Shown: in pieces, positions 10,103 to 21,137 of the stretch
Numbering within the stretch: the stretch's first letter is position 1
Layout of the letters: the number at the start of each line of letters is the position of its first letter
Assembly (NCBI GenBank): GCA_013176395.1
Contig: JABMLP010000007.1
Location: forward strand, 496,001-560,000
Reading direction: 5' to 3'
Source: Venturia oleaginea
Lineage: Eukaryota > Ascomycota > Dothideomycetes > Venturiales > Venturiaceae
Length of the DNA: 64,000 bases
Notes under the pieces: generated by a model
Databases searched by the model: none
What the model was told of the DNA's origin: nothing
What the model saw: the letters and a program-made list of their open reading frames with translations, nothing else
Made by a program: the position numbers and the translations under genes

Positions 10103-11933
10103 ACGTATTCCACCATCGAGTGGATCAACCCATCGAGCGGGTCAGTTTATGCCAAGACCAGCTGCTCCCTTATCAACACAATATGTCTCAACAACAAAAC
10201 GCGCAATCATCTAACAGAGAAGGCAGAATCCAGCTTGCCCTTTCTGCTTACAATACCCACCAATTCCGAAGCCTCCGGCCCGCTACTGAGGCGTTTGATA
10301 TACCTCCTTCAACATTAACTAGGCGATATAACGGAATTACGTATCGCCTAGATACTCGCAACGCCCGACACAAGCTCACTACGACTGAAGAGCAGACAAT
10401 TGTCCAATACATCCTCGACCTCGATTCGCGAGGATTCGCGCCCCGGCTGTGTGAGGTAGCAGATATGGCGGATAAACTACTGGGTGAACGCGGTGGAGAG
10501 CCAGTAGGGAAAAACTGGGCTGAGAGGTTCATAACGCGCTCAGATGAGCTCAAGATGGCCTTCAATCGAGCTAAGGATAGGCAGAGGATACTACAGGAAG
10601 ATCCAGAGATTATTGGCGCGTGGTTCAAGCTCGTTACAGACACCAAGGCAAAGTACGGTATCCACGACGAGGATACGCACAACTTTGACGAGATTGGCTT
10701 CCAGATAGGCGTTATTGGGTCAATGAAGGTCGTCACAGCTTCTGAAAGACGTACACGGCCTAATTTAATACAGCCAGGCGATCGCGAGTGGGTTACAGTT
10801 ATCCAGAGTATCTGCGCCGCCGGGTATGCGACCCCGCCATTCATTCTCTACAAAGGACGCGTTCATATCTCTGCGTGGTATGAGGAGGCAGATATACCAT
10901 GGAATTGGAAGCTCTCGGTCTCTGAGAACGGCTGGACAAATAATGCGCCTGGTCTTGAGTGGTTGAAGCACTTTAACGCGTATACAAAGGCGCGGCAGGT
11001 GGGGGTATACAGGCTGCTTATTTTGGACGGCCATGAGAGCCATCTCAGCCAGGATTTCAAGGACTACTGTCTCGAAAATAAGATTATAACCCTCTGCATG
11101 CCATCGCACTCGTCGCATATACTCCAGCCCCTTGACGTGGTCTGCTTCTCGCCGTTGAAGCGCAAGTACTCCCAACGCGTCCGGGTCTTGGCACGCCGAC
11201 GCGTCTACCATATCAACAAGGAAAGCTTTCTCCCTGCCTTCAAAGACGCGTTTTTCGACGTGTTTACGAAAGAGAACTGTCAAAAGGCTTTTGAGGCAGT
11301 AGGGCTAGTCCCTATCGACGCGCAGATGGTGTTGGATCGCCTTGAAGTACGGCTACGAACCCCGCCAGAAACCCATCTCCCAGAAACGCCGTGGCAGTCC
11401 AAGACTCCAAGTAATACTTATGAATTTGGATCCCAATCCAAGCTCGTAAGCGAGTCTTTTACTCGGTCACCAGTTACTGCGCAGGCAGGCTTTTCCCAGC
11501 TTGTTAAGGCGCTGAGTTGACGCTACACCAAAACGCTCTGCTTGTTGCGCGTAACCGCGAGCTTGAAGAGCAATTAGCAGTAACAACGAACCGAAAATGG
11601 CGCAAAAGGAAGTGGATCCAGCAAGGTGGTACTATTGAGTATGGGACTGCTGCAGCGCAGGTAGCTGCAGAGGCGTCTATAGCGCCTCAGGGATCAAAGA
11701 AGGCTCGTGGTAGTGGTGGTCAAGAAACAGCCCGACCAATTCAACGGCGCTGTAGGAACTGCGGCGCAGCTGGGCATAATGCGCGAACTTGTAAAAAAGA
11801 TATCAAGATATGTTCTGAATCAGATAGCAGCACGACGGACTTAGAATCTATTGTTGATAGCGATTAAATTGAAGAGTCGTAACATAAGTTGGTCGTGCCA
11901 AGCCTTTTTGACCCGCTCGATGGTGGAATACGT
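10103..11933 (+). mobile_element. pogo/Fot1-like DNA transposon copy A
   Basis: Ends ACGTATTCCACCATCGAG at the left and its complement at the right, flanked by TA (10101-10102 and 11934-11935). Length 1,831 bp. The left end carries two tandem copies of a ~17-bp motif (CATCGAGCGGGTCA-like); the right end carries one. Copy B lies immediately to the right, separated only by TATA. Confidence 0.9.
10183..11867 (+). pseudogene. DDE transposase (pogo/Fot1 type), copy A, frameshifted
   Basis: I choose the ATG at 10183 because the earlier in-frame ATG at 10120 lies inside the terminal repeat. The order is a psq-type helix-turn-helix (about residues 15-60), a CENP-B/Tc5-type DNA-binding domain (Gly-Lys-Asn-Trp-Ala-Glu-Arg-Phe), then a DDE domain. 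Its three acidic residues are in Asn-Phe-Asp-Glu, Leu-Asp-Gly-His and Gln-Pro-Leu-Asp, and the last two are separated by 35 residues (DD35D). Loss of one G in a GGG run near 11511 creates a stop at 11518-11520. The rest continues in another frame to 11867 and encodes a CCHC zinc knuckle (Cys-x2-Cys-x4-His-x4-Cys). The enzyme would cut and paste the element in the nucleus. This copy is probably inactive. Confidence 0.85.
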
Positions 11934-11937
11934 TATA

Positions 11938-13536
11938 ACGTATTCGATCACCCAATCCGTCAGATCACCCAACCGGTCAAAATTTGCCAAGACCCCAACT
12001 GCTCTTCTTATTCTACTATGTCTCAACAACGTAATGAGTTACTACTCCAACACGAAGGGAGAATTCAGCTTGCAATCCAAGCTTCGAATACCGGCCAACT
12101 CCGAAGCCAACGGCCTGCTGCGAGCGCCTTCAACGTTAAACAACAAACTCTCTCTGATCGCGTCAGAGGAGTCCCATTTGTCCTCGAAAGACCACAAAAC
12201 GGTCAGAAAATTACCCTTACCGAAGAGAAAACGCTTGTCCGATATATCCTCGACCTCAATTCGCGAGGATTTGCGCCCCGGCTGTGTGAGGTAGCAGATA
12301 TGGCGGATAAACTGTTGGGTATACGCGGTGGAGAGCCAGTAGGCAAAAACTGGGCTGAGAGGTTCGTAAAGCGCTCAGATGAGCTCAAGACAGCCTTCAA
12401 TCGAGCCAAGGATAGGCAGAGGATACTACAGGAAGATCCAGAGATTATTGGCGCGTGGTTTAAGCTCGTTGCAGACACCAAGGCAAAGTACGGCATCCAC
12501 GACGAGGATACGCACAACTTTGACGAGATTGGCTTCCAGATGGGCGTTATTGGGTCAATGAAGGTCGTTACAGCCTCTGAGAGACGTACAAGGCCTGAAC
12601 TCATTCAGCCGGGCGATCGCGAATGGATTACGGTTATTCAGAGCATTTGCGCAGCTGGGTATGCGACCCCGCCATTCATTCTCTACAAAGGACGAGTTCA
12701 CATCTCTACGTGGTATGAGGAGGCAGATGTACCGCGCAATTGGAAGCTTTCAGTCTCTGAGAACGGCTGGACAAACAACGCGCTGGGTCTTGAGTGGTTG
12801 AAGCATTTTAATGCGCATACAAAGGCGCGGCAGGTGGGGGTGTATAGGCTGCTTATTTTGGACGGCCATGAGAACCATCTCAGCCAGGATTTCAAGGACT
12901 ACTGCCTCGAAAATAAGATTATAACCCTCTGCATGCCATCGCACTCGTCGCATATACTTCAGCCCCTTGATGTGGTCTGCTTCTCGCCGTTGAAGCGCAA
13001 GTACTCCCAACGCGTCCGGGTCTTGGCACGCCGACGCGTCTACCATATCAACAAGGAAAGCTTTCTCCCTGCCTTCAAAGACGCGTTTTCGACGTATTTA
13101 CAAAAGAGAACTGTCAAAAGACCTTTGAGGTAGTAGGGCTGGTCCCTATCGACGCGCAGGTGGTGTTGGATAGCCTTGAAGTACGGCTACGTACCCCGCC
13201 AGAACCCCGTCTCCCAGAAACGCCGTGGCAGTCAAAGACTCCAAGCCATACTCATGAATTTGGATCCCAATCCAAGCGTCTGTAGCGCCTCAGGGATCGA
13301 AGAAGGCTCGTGGTAGTGGTGATCAAGAAACAGCCCGACCAACTCAACGGCGCTGTGGGAACTGCGGCGCAACTGGGCATAATGCGCGAACTTGTAAAAA
13401 AGATATCGAGATATCATCTGAATCAGATAGCAGCACGACGGACTTAGAATCTATTGTTGATAGCGATGAAATTGAAGAGTCGTAGTATAAGATGGTCGTG
13501 CCAAGAAATTTTGACCGGTTGGGTGATCGAATACGT
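11938..13536 (+). mobile_element. pogo/Fot1-like DNA transposon copy B (deleted)
   Basis: Ends ACGTATTCGATCACCC and complement. TA at 11936-11937 and 13537-13538. Length 1,599 bp, shorter than its relatives because of a ~230-bp internal deletion near 13276. It sits head-to-tail with copy A. The terminal motif is GATCACCCAACCGGTCA, repeated twice at the left end and once at the right. Confidence 0.9.
12018..13484 (+). pseudogene. DDE transposase, copy B, frameshifted and deleted
   Basis: Start ATG at 12018 (Met-Ser-Gln-Gln-Arg...). It is very close to copy A through the DDE domain, but its first ~60 residues are more diverged. A 1-bp loss in a T run near 13087 shifts the frame and ends translation at 13133. 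About 230 bp covering the linker before the zinc knuckle are missing, and the knuckle then resumes (about 13340-13420). Not functional. The much higher similarity in the middle than at the N-terminus suggests recombination or gene conversion among copies (inference). Confidence 0.8.
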
Positions 13537-13812
13537 TATGCGTAGATATTGGTTGTTTCTTGAATGTCGTTGCTGATTTTGGTGCTCTTGCTATTGAACT
13601 GTGCTCTAATGCTCCTTTAGCCTCTGGAAAAGACCTTTTTTAGAATTTCCTGCGCCCAAGACCAGACCCTCTTGAAGTAATGATGGGATGCGGGCATTGT
13701 ACCATCCACAAGTATCCACACGTAGTATCAAAGAATTACCACTCTCGGCATCATATTCACTCCTTCAGCTAAACCCATCACTTCAAGAATCCCGGCAGGT
13801 TCACCGTTTTCC

Positions 13813-14082
13813 TTACATGTCCAGCCACTCAATCTCATCCTCATCCTCTTCTCCAGCCACTTCACCCAACCTCGTCAGTTCCCTTTCCTTCATCCACCTC
13901 AAATTCACATCCAACTTATACAGCCAACACTTGTTCTTCCCACACCATTTCAGCTTAACCACTTTTCCCTCATTCGTATATGCCGCTCTTCCAAACCAGA
14001 GGTCCGGTGTAGCAGGAATCACTTCGCCAGACTTGAAAATGGGAACAGAGCGTTTTGATGTTTTGGAAAGAAATTGGCCCAT
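13813..14082 (-). CDS. Small hypothetical protein (89 aa)
   Basis: One exon from ATG at 14082. The protein has a Trp-Phe-Gly-Arg motif, a Lys-Trp-Cys-Gly-Lys-Asn-Lys-Cys-Trp-Leu segment and a very acidic C-terminus (Glu-Asp-Glu-Asp-Glu-Ile-Glu-Trp). No signal peptide or membrane span. I do not recognise the family. The aromatic and charged pattern and the ATG start make it more credible than the overlapping plus-strand frame. Neighbours are transposon copy B and a gene-poor stretch, so it may be a fragment of a longer gene. Confidence 0.4.
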   Translation of the reverse strand: MGQFLSKTSKRSVPIFKSGEVIPATPDLWFGRAAYTNEGKVVKLKWCGKNKCWLYKLDVNLRWMKERELTRLGEVAGEEDEDEIEWLDM

Positions 14083-14109
14083 GTTTGGCTATGTGGAAAG
14101 AATGTGATA

Positions 14110-15779
14110 AGATCGCAGAGTTGACGTAAAGAACGGTTGATGGCGGAGTTATATTTTATCAGCTTCCATTAGATCTGAGACTATATTTCGATTCCTTTGT
14201 GCTGGGTTGTTGATGGCTTACTGCTTGGTGATTCTCGTGATAATTTCGTTGTAGTGAGTAAGTCGTGCCAGATATGGCGTATGTGCTTGGTTACACCACG
14301 ATACTCGTATCAGTGTTACCTCCTCGGTATTACTTGTGCTGTAATGCTGTGGCACTTGTCTTCAATTGTGATTCGAATTATCAACCAAGAGCTATCGCCA
14401 GAAGAAGATGTACCTCTTATCAGGTTACCCATGTCGATGATCTGAGACCTGGTTTGTGAAGAGGTCGCAAGTTATTGCCTATCTCCGCCAGGTCCGCCCT
14501 TTGTATTCCAAGCTCTTACTTGTTTTACTTCTCCACCTTAGACTGTACCATCATAATCGTTTTAGAAATCGTTTTTTCTCAAACGATTTCTAGATCAAGA
14601 AAGCAGCCCGCTCGATTCCAACGTATGCGGCTGTTTTGCGAAAAGCCCAGGTGATTGGGCATAGAAATCGAGCACCATGGTGTTGTAGCATCTTCTGCTT
14701 TCAATTTGTCGAAATCGAGAAAGTGATGATGGCCCCCAACGCGCGCTTCCAGACTGCCAAGTTGAGAAAATCGTAGTGGTTGTTCCCTTCACAAAATTAT
14801 ACCGTCATCAACCTTCGTGACTTTCAAAACCGATGATGATTTTATCACACTACGCTGCCATTCATCACTATTGAATTGCTCCGTCTTGTATCTCTCATAC
14901 TCCTCATACCTTCTCTTTCTAAAATTATAGATTGGGAGAGCAAACGTCAGTTCCTGGATGGAAACATTGGACAACCCCCATACTACAGTATCGTCTTGTC
15001 GAGTTAAATATGAATAGGAAGAATCAGAGGGATATAAGTTTTATACCCGAACAATACATACACGCCCTTCCTAGCTCTTGACCCCTTAACTCTGCATACC
15101 ACAGATTGATCCTAACCTCACCATTCCCAAGCATAAAACTCCTAGCTCTTCCCTGTAAAACAAGCCCCTTCTAATACAACCACGACATCAAAATGCGCCA
15201 AGCAGAATCACCCAGGGCCCGACTCGCCTCAACAATCAACCGCATCTCCCAAAAAGCCAATTCAAAGGTAAAAGGAATATCGTCTGCTCGTTATAGTATC
15301 GCATCTCAGTCGTGATAACAGTGGCGGTAAATCTCGGTGGCAATGATGACGGTGATGAATAAAGATGATGTACTCCACCTACTCTGTAGAAAAGAACAAT
15401 CGCTAGACGGTGATAATAATCATCTCCACTCGCCTTTTACCTCCCATCTTTGATTGTCAAACAAACCAGCCACTCGACCAATCTCGATGAAATGCATTAC
15501 ACCGCCGACAATTGAAGCAGTAGGCCCAGAGCGACGAACCCCGTGAGATGGTACATTCCCCGATTGTAATTTTTGTTTGTAGGAATTCCGTCTCCAGATT
15601 GATACTTATACCACGGTCATTGGCTTGAACAGATTTGCTCACGACTGCATTGGTACATTTCAGGATTTCCCAGCGGTATTTTCCTCCCAATTCAGACCTG
15701 CTACCAATACCAGTCAGTTAAATCAAGAAATCCATATCATTCATTCATCGTTCATCATTCAGTTCCAAACTACCTACCA
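14110..15779. other. Intergenic, no supported gene; possible first exon at 15193
   Basis: No complete gene. At 15193 an ATG opens 25 codons (basic, Ser/Ala/Arg-rich) followed by GTAAAAGG, a possible donor, with a pyrimidine-rich leader before it. A possible acceptor TTTTTGTTTGTAG lies near 15582, but I cannot build a convincing protein. A short hairpin with 11-bp arms lies at about 14563-14592. Confidence 0.3.
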
Positions 15780-17429
15780 CTACCTAGCCTCCTTCGGCCT
15801 CAAATCCACAAGCTCAAACTCCAATCCCTCAAGCTCCGCCACGTGTCCCGGCCTCGTAGCGTCACAATAAATATTCTCAACATCATGAGGATGAAACAGG
15901 CCCGTAGCTCTACACCCCAATATCGTCTTCAAGCCAGGCGGATCCGTCAACCGAAAAACACCCACATCAGGCGTCTTACTCGGAGCGCATACAATAGCTA
16001 TACTCTCTGCCAATTGTACTTGATACCCACCATGCGTGTGTAAATCCCTACTACTCATGAAGCACGTTTGAGTGGGATGTGTGTGTATCCATCCCAAAGT
16101 CATGAGATCGTGTTGGTCTACGTAGTCGAAGAGGGCGGATTCGTTGACGGTGTCGCAGGTATCAGATGTGGCTTCTTGTTCTGGGATGACGAGTTTGGAA
16201 ATGAAGAAGGCGTTGGAGATGAGGGTTCCACACAGGATACCGCAGGTTTCCAAGTTCTTTGCTGTGTTTGAAGAGGCCACACGAAGGAAATCGTGTCTCA
16301 GATAAGGATTTATGAAGACAGTCCGAAGGGGAGCGCCGGATTCGGTGTAGGCAGAGGGGACGAAGGTGTAATCTTGGGTCTGAGGGTCAGGAGTCTGAGT
16401 GGAGGCACGAGAAGGCGGATCTGAATATTCTGGTGTGAGGATCTTCTCTGGTCGAGGAGGTGCAACCGGGAACGCGAAATCGGCGGGCGAGCGTTCTTTC
16501 GGTGGAAGTGGTGGTTGTGAGGTGAACAAGTGCTCTTTCGGGGGTAGCTGTGGCGCGCTGGATCTTAACGGAGCAGAATCCCATGGAATATTCGTCTTCG
16601 GAGGTACAGCAGGTTGTTCCCTCCAATCATAGTCTTTTTTCCCGGGTACCGTAGGGTAATTGTAATTTCGCAAAGGCGTGGAACTCTTGCTGCCCTGGCT
16701 TACACCATCATTCTGCTCCGTGAGAGCATCCTTGTTTCTCTTGCCAGCTCGAATTACGAGTCTACTCAAATCGTCCACCTCGTCCTGAGAAGAGCCCTGT
16801 TGTGACCTCCTCTTCTTGAACTCCTTGTGTGCAAGTGATCTTGCCAAATGATCATGATTCTCGCCATGTCCCGTCCGAATCTCTTTCCGCTGTCTCCTCG
16901 AACCAGAACTTTTAGGCCTCTCCAAATCTCTTGCTACCGAAGAGCTCGACCTATTGTGAGGGGGTTCCTTGATCCACTGCGCTTTCTCTGCCTTTCTTCG
17001 CGCAACATCCCTCTGGTACTGCTCATATCGCTCCTCGATCTTAGGCCTCAGCGTTTCCAGCTGTCCAAGATTCTTTTTTATATCGAGTTTCAATTTTGCG
17101 TAGGCAGATCTGTTTTGAGGCAGTTTTGTCTCGGGGTGTACTGAGAGTTTCTCCAGTCCGAGGAGTGCATGGCGCATGTAGAAGAGATAGGCGTCTTGTT
17201 CGTTACCATCGCGTTCGTAGGATTGTGCCTAAAGGGAGTCAGCCCACATGTACTCAGCTTGATAAGGACGAAGTAATTCTACCTGCTTCTGCATGGCATC
17301 TGCGCTCCGCAGCCAATATCGGAGGGGTATATCGGGATCATATTCGTAGCTGGCAGCGAGCTGCACTATGCTCGCTACGTTCATGGGCTCTTTGCCGAAG
17401 CCATTACTCGCAGCTCCGGTGAGAGACAT
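15780..17429 (-). CDS. sst2: AMSH-like JAMM deubiquitinase
   Basis: Two exons (17429-17283, then 17228-15780) with a 54-bp phase-0 intron (GTAGAA...CTTTAG) give 531 aa. Residues ~15-120 form the helical N-terminal USP8/AMSH dimerisation (MIT-like) region; the middle (~130-340) is charged and proline-rich. The C-terminal MPN+/JAMM domain has the metal-binding signature His-Thr-His followed by Ser-x2-Asp, within Gly-Trp-Ile-His-Thr-His-Pro-Thr-Gln-Thr (about residue 430). A Cys-His-rich insert typical of AMSH, which positions Lys63-linked ubiquitin, lies just after. Family knowledge: AMSH enzymes cut Lys63-linked ubiquitin at ESCRT-0 sites on endosomes. Length and domain order match fungal Sst2-type proteins. 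The left end of the DIRS-like element lies 275 bp upstream of the start codon, in the likely promoter. Confidence 0.92.
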
Positions 17430-17703
17430 AGTATATCTTGGGGGGTTGGCGGTCTTGCGGTAGTAATTTATGCTTTTCGGGGGGGCGGGCCTTGGACTGC
17501 GAGTTGCAGGTCAGTGGAGGTGATTGGGTGGTTGCTATCTGTCACGTATTCTCGAGAGTCTCCCAGGATAGGAACATCTCAGGTGAGGTGGGAGAGGGGT
17601 GAGTGAATGCATTGTGTTGAGTTGTGCTGCCTTGAGCAGATCCACTGGCATGAGCTGTTTCGGGCATCGAGACGCGTGACGTAGGCACTATCACGAATCA
17701 ATT

Positions 17704-17820
17704 TGCTAGTGTCTATCTGGTGGAGCAAGGGCCTCGTCCGACCAAGCGACAACAACAACATGGCGATCTCGCATATCGCACGACTTCTGAGCCCTCTGAG
17801 GCTCGTCTTGTATCTAGATT
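17704..17820 (+). repeat. Split direct repeat A1
   Basis: 117 bp, identical as far as I can read to 22266-22382, starting TGCTAGTGTCTATCTGG and ending TATCTAGATT. It is the left end of the DIRS-like element. Confidence 0.9.
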
Positions 17821-18498
17821 GTTGTTGTAGGACTCGTCCTTCATCCCGATATTCTCCTTATCGTCCTACGAGTCTTTCCCGCCGCTGCGCGCGCCGCGCT
17901 TAGCCGTTCACCGCTTCTCGACAGACTTTTCAAGTACACCGCTGGCCTCGACGACGTCTTGGGCATCGTTATATTGCACCAGCATCAGAAATCCCTTCCA
18001 AAGAGCTCCTTGGCATCTCTAGGGCTCTGTACTTATTAACAGAGCTGACCTGCTAACGATTTTAAATAGTTATACCGCTTTCTTTATGCCTCCGAAGAAG
18101 GATATCACCGCGTCGGTTCCTATCAACTTATCCCTACCACCGGGTCACTCTACTCGCTCCTCTCGTACCCGATCCCCCTCTATTGTCTTCGAGACCCAGA
18201 GGTCATCTTCACGGTCGCGATCAACAATGCCCAGGCCGCTGAGGCTCGCGCCGTAGAGGCTCACAGGCTAAGGATGGACCGCGAAAAGGAGGAGCGCGAC
18301 CTCCAGATGCAGGTCAAACGCGAAGAAGCGGCGGCGCGCCTTGCGAAAATTAGGGAGGGCTCTTTACTCGAACTACCGCATGGCACCAGTCGTCCGGGGG
18401 CGACTGAGCCGGATAACAGTACGGACTCACGTACGGCGCCTCCATCGGGATCCGCGAGCCTCATACGATTCGCGTACGCGGCGTTTCGAACAACTACT

Positions 18499-19430
18499 TC
18501 TCCGACGAGGCGACCGTAGCCGAAGCTACGGGCTACGTTGCGAAGGAGCTGGCCGCCGGCCGATTGGCTATCTCTACAGACCCGGGCCTGTTTATCGCTC
18601 CTCTTGGGATGGTCCCAAAACAAGACGGAACCTTACGCCGGATCCACGACCTCTCTTGGCCGCCCCAAACTTCAGTCAACGATGCCATTCCACGCGTGTT
18701 TGGCAAGCTACAGTACACCAGGGTCGACAGAATTGTTCAGCACGTCCTTCGTACAGGCCGGGGCTGTCTTCTAATGAAACGCGACATTGCGCACGCTTTT
18801 CGCAACATCTCTGTGGATCTCATTTCGTCCTGGTATCTTGGGTTTTGCCTCAACGGCCTCAATTATCAAGAACTCCGCCCCCCTTTCGGTCTCAGGACTG
18901 CGCCATTTATCTTCAATCTCTTTGCGGAAGGTCTCCATTGGGCTCTCGACGAGCAGGCCGGCACGCGCAGTATCCCTACCGCGATCGAGCACTACCTTGA
19001 TGATTTTATGTTTGTATGTACGTCTCAAGAAATTTCGGACCGCGTTTCGGAACTCTGAATCAAGACCACCGATCGACTTGGGATTCCTCGCAAGGATGCC
19101 AAAGACGTGGTCGGCACGGCCGTCGAGATATTAGGTCTTCTGGTTGATACGGTACGCTTGGAACTGCGTCTCTCCGACGAAAAGAGAGATTCTTTGATCC
19201 AGGCTATCCTTGATCACCTCTCCGAGACAAGGCCGCGGCTCCGGGATACGAAGTCCCTCGCCGGGCGGCTCAGTTGGGCCAGTGCCGTCATTCCGCCTTG
19301 GCCGGGTTTACACTCGATCGATCTGGGACTACCTGAGCGGAGCATACGGAGAAGTCAATCGGCACTTTCGCCGAGCCTGACTAGCGTGTACGAGACGACC
19401 TTCTCTGGTGGCTCCGTGCGCTCGAGCTAA
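18499..19430 (+). pseudogene. Reverse transcriptase of the DIRS-like element (broken)
   Basis: The frame opens near 18499. It shows Pro-Lys-Gln-Asp-Gly-Thr-Leu-Arg-Arg-Ile-His-Asp-Leu-Ser, a Lys-Arg-Asp-Ile-Ala-His-Ala-Phe catalytic segment and Tyr-Leu-Asp-Asp (the YxDD core, near 18990-19005). A single in-frame TGA at 19056-19058 interrupts it and the same frame then continues. A further shift occurs near 19310. The gag-like region upstream (18274-18519) is Glu/Arg-rich and probably coiled. In an intact element this enzyme would copy the RNA into circular DNA for recombinase-driven integration. Confidence 0.8.
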
Positions 19431-19599
19431 CCAACGGGGTCTACTTCTTCGATTATCGAAAGCGCCGTTGTTTCCACCTTTTTACTGATGCCTCCGGACA
19501 ACAAAGCCTCGGCGGCTTGTTTTTTTCGAGTCCTCTGAGACCGATGTCTCTTGGGGGGATTACACCAACAGTATCGCAATCGAGCATGCTTTTATTGCT

Positions 19600-19947
19600 G
19601 AACCGTCCAATCGTTCGGCGTTTATCAACCCTAAGGAGATGGAGGCTGTTGCCGTCGCATTCCTCCGTTGGGGACCGTCTCTCTGGGCACATAATCGGGT
19701 CGTTATCCACTGTGACAACTCTACGGCCGTGGCCGGGTTGACGAAGGAGGCTGTTCGTGGTGAGAGCAACACCCATCTCCGCACTATTGTTACTCAGGCC
19801 GCTGCCTGCGATATTGTTATCGAAGCCCGCTGGCTTCCATCTACGGCTAACGGCCTGGCCGATGCCCTCTCTCGAGTCCAGTTTGATCGTATCGCCTGGC
19901 TCTGCCCCCAATGGGGCTCACCGCTTTCGATCTCACAGTTCCGCTGA
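19600..19947 (+). pseudogene. RNase H region of the DIRS-like element (founder copy)
   Basis: Encodes Met-Glu-Ala-Val-Ala..., Ile-His-Cys-Asp-Asn-Ser-Thr-Ala-Val, Arg-Trp-Leu-Pro-Ser-Thr-Ala-Asn and Ala-Asp-Ala-Leu-Ser-Arg, the usual landmarks of retroelement RNase H (an Asp-Asn-Ser step and a late Ala-Asp-Ala-Leu-Ser). It ends in TGA at 19945-19947. The tandem array that follows is built from shortened copies of this stretch. Confidence 0.75.
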
Positions 19948-21122
19948 ACTATTGTTGAACCGTCCGATCGTTCGGCGTGTATTAACCCTAAAGAGATGGA
20001 GGCCGTTGCCGTTGCCGTTGTATTCCTCCGTTGGGGACCATCTCTATAGGCATATCCGGCCGACGCCCTCTCTCGAGTCTAGTTTTCGATCGTATCGTCT
20101 AGCTGCCTCCGATGGGGCTCACCTTTTTCGATCTCAGTTCCGCTGAACTATTGGTGAGCCGTCCGATCGTTCGGTGTTTATCAACCCTAAAGAGATGGAG
20201 GCCGTTGCCGTTGCCGTTGCATTCCTCCGTTGGGGACCATCTCTATAGGTACATCTGGCCGACGCCCTCGCGAGTCTAGTTTCGATCGTATCGTCTGGCT
20301 CTGCCTCCGATGGGGCTCACCGTTTTCGATCTCACAGTTCCGCTGAACTATTGTTGAACCGTCCGATCGTTCGGCGTGTATTAACCCTAAAGAGATGGAG
20401 GCCGTTGCCGTTGCCGTTGTATTCCTCCGTTGGGGACCATCTCTATAGGCATATCCGGCCGACGCCCTCTCTCGAGTCTAGTTTTCGATCGTATCGTCTA
20501 GCTGCCTCCGATGGGGCTCACCTTTTTCGATCTCAGTTCCGCTGAACTATTGGTGAGCCGTCCGATCGTTCGGTGTTTATCAACCCTAAAGAGATGGAGG
20601 CCGTTGCCGTTGCCGTTGCATTCCTCCGTTGGGGACCATCTCTATAGGCATATCCGGCCGACGCCCTCTCTCGAGTCTAGTTTCGATCGTATCGTCTAGC
20701 TCTGCCTCCGATGGGGCTCACCGCTTTCGATCTCACAGTTCCTTTGAACTATTGTTGAACCGTCCGATCGTTCGGCATTTATCAACCCTAAAGAGATGGA
20801 GGCCGTTGCCGTTGCCGTTGCATTCCTCCGTTGGGGACCATCTCTATAGGCATATCCGGCCGACGCCCTCTCTCGAGTCTAGTTTCGATCGTATCGTCTG
20901 GCTCTGCCTCCGATAGGGCTCACCGCTTTCGATCTCACAGTTCCGCTGAACTATTGTTGAACCGTCCGATCGTTCGGCGTGTATTAACCCTAAAGAGATG
21001 GAGGCCGTTGCCGTTGCCGTTGCATTCCTCCGTTGGGGACCATCTCTATAGGTACATCTGGCCGACGCCCTCGCGAGTCTAGTTTCGATCGTATCGTCTG
21101 GCTCTGCCTCCGATGGGGCTCA
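19944..21122 (+). repeat. Tandem array, six ~200-bp monomers from the RNase H region
   Basis: Monomer starts (CTGAACT or equivalent) fall at about 19944, 20143, 20343, 20542, 20744 and 20946, a period of 199-202 bp. Each monomer carries the two ends of the founder RNase H segment (GTCCGATCGTTCGG near its start, GACGCCCTC-CGAGTC later). All share the same internal deletion of about 160 bp. Monomers 1 and 3 are nearly identical to each other and differ from 2 and 4 at shared sites. The last monomer runs straight into the recombinase frame. Confidence 0.9.
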
Positions 21123-21137
21123 AAGCATATCGACCTG

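Noticed and set aside
10248..10844. 198-codon minus-strand frame inside transposon A (and its equivalents in C, D and E)
   Set aside because: It is the antisense frame of the transposase and recurs only because the element recurs.
13688..14107. 139-codon plus-strand frame
   Set aside because: Ser/Leu-rich, and it overlaps the better minus-strand 89-aa frame, whose antisense it largely is.
19944..21122. CRISPR-like array
   Set aside because: The 200-bp monomers are contiguous, with no short repeat plus unique spacer pattern, and derive from RNase H sequence in a eukaryotic genome.
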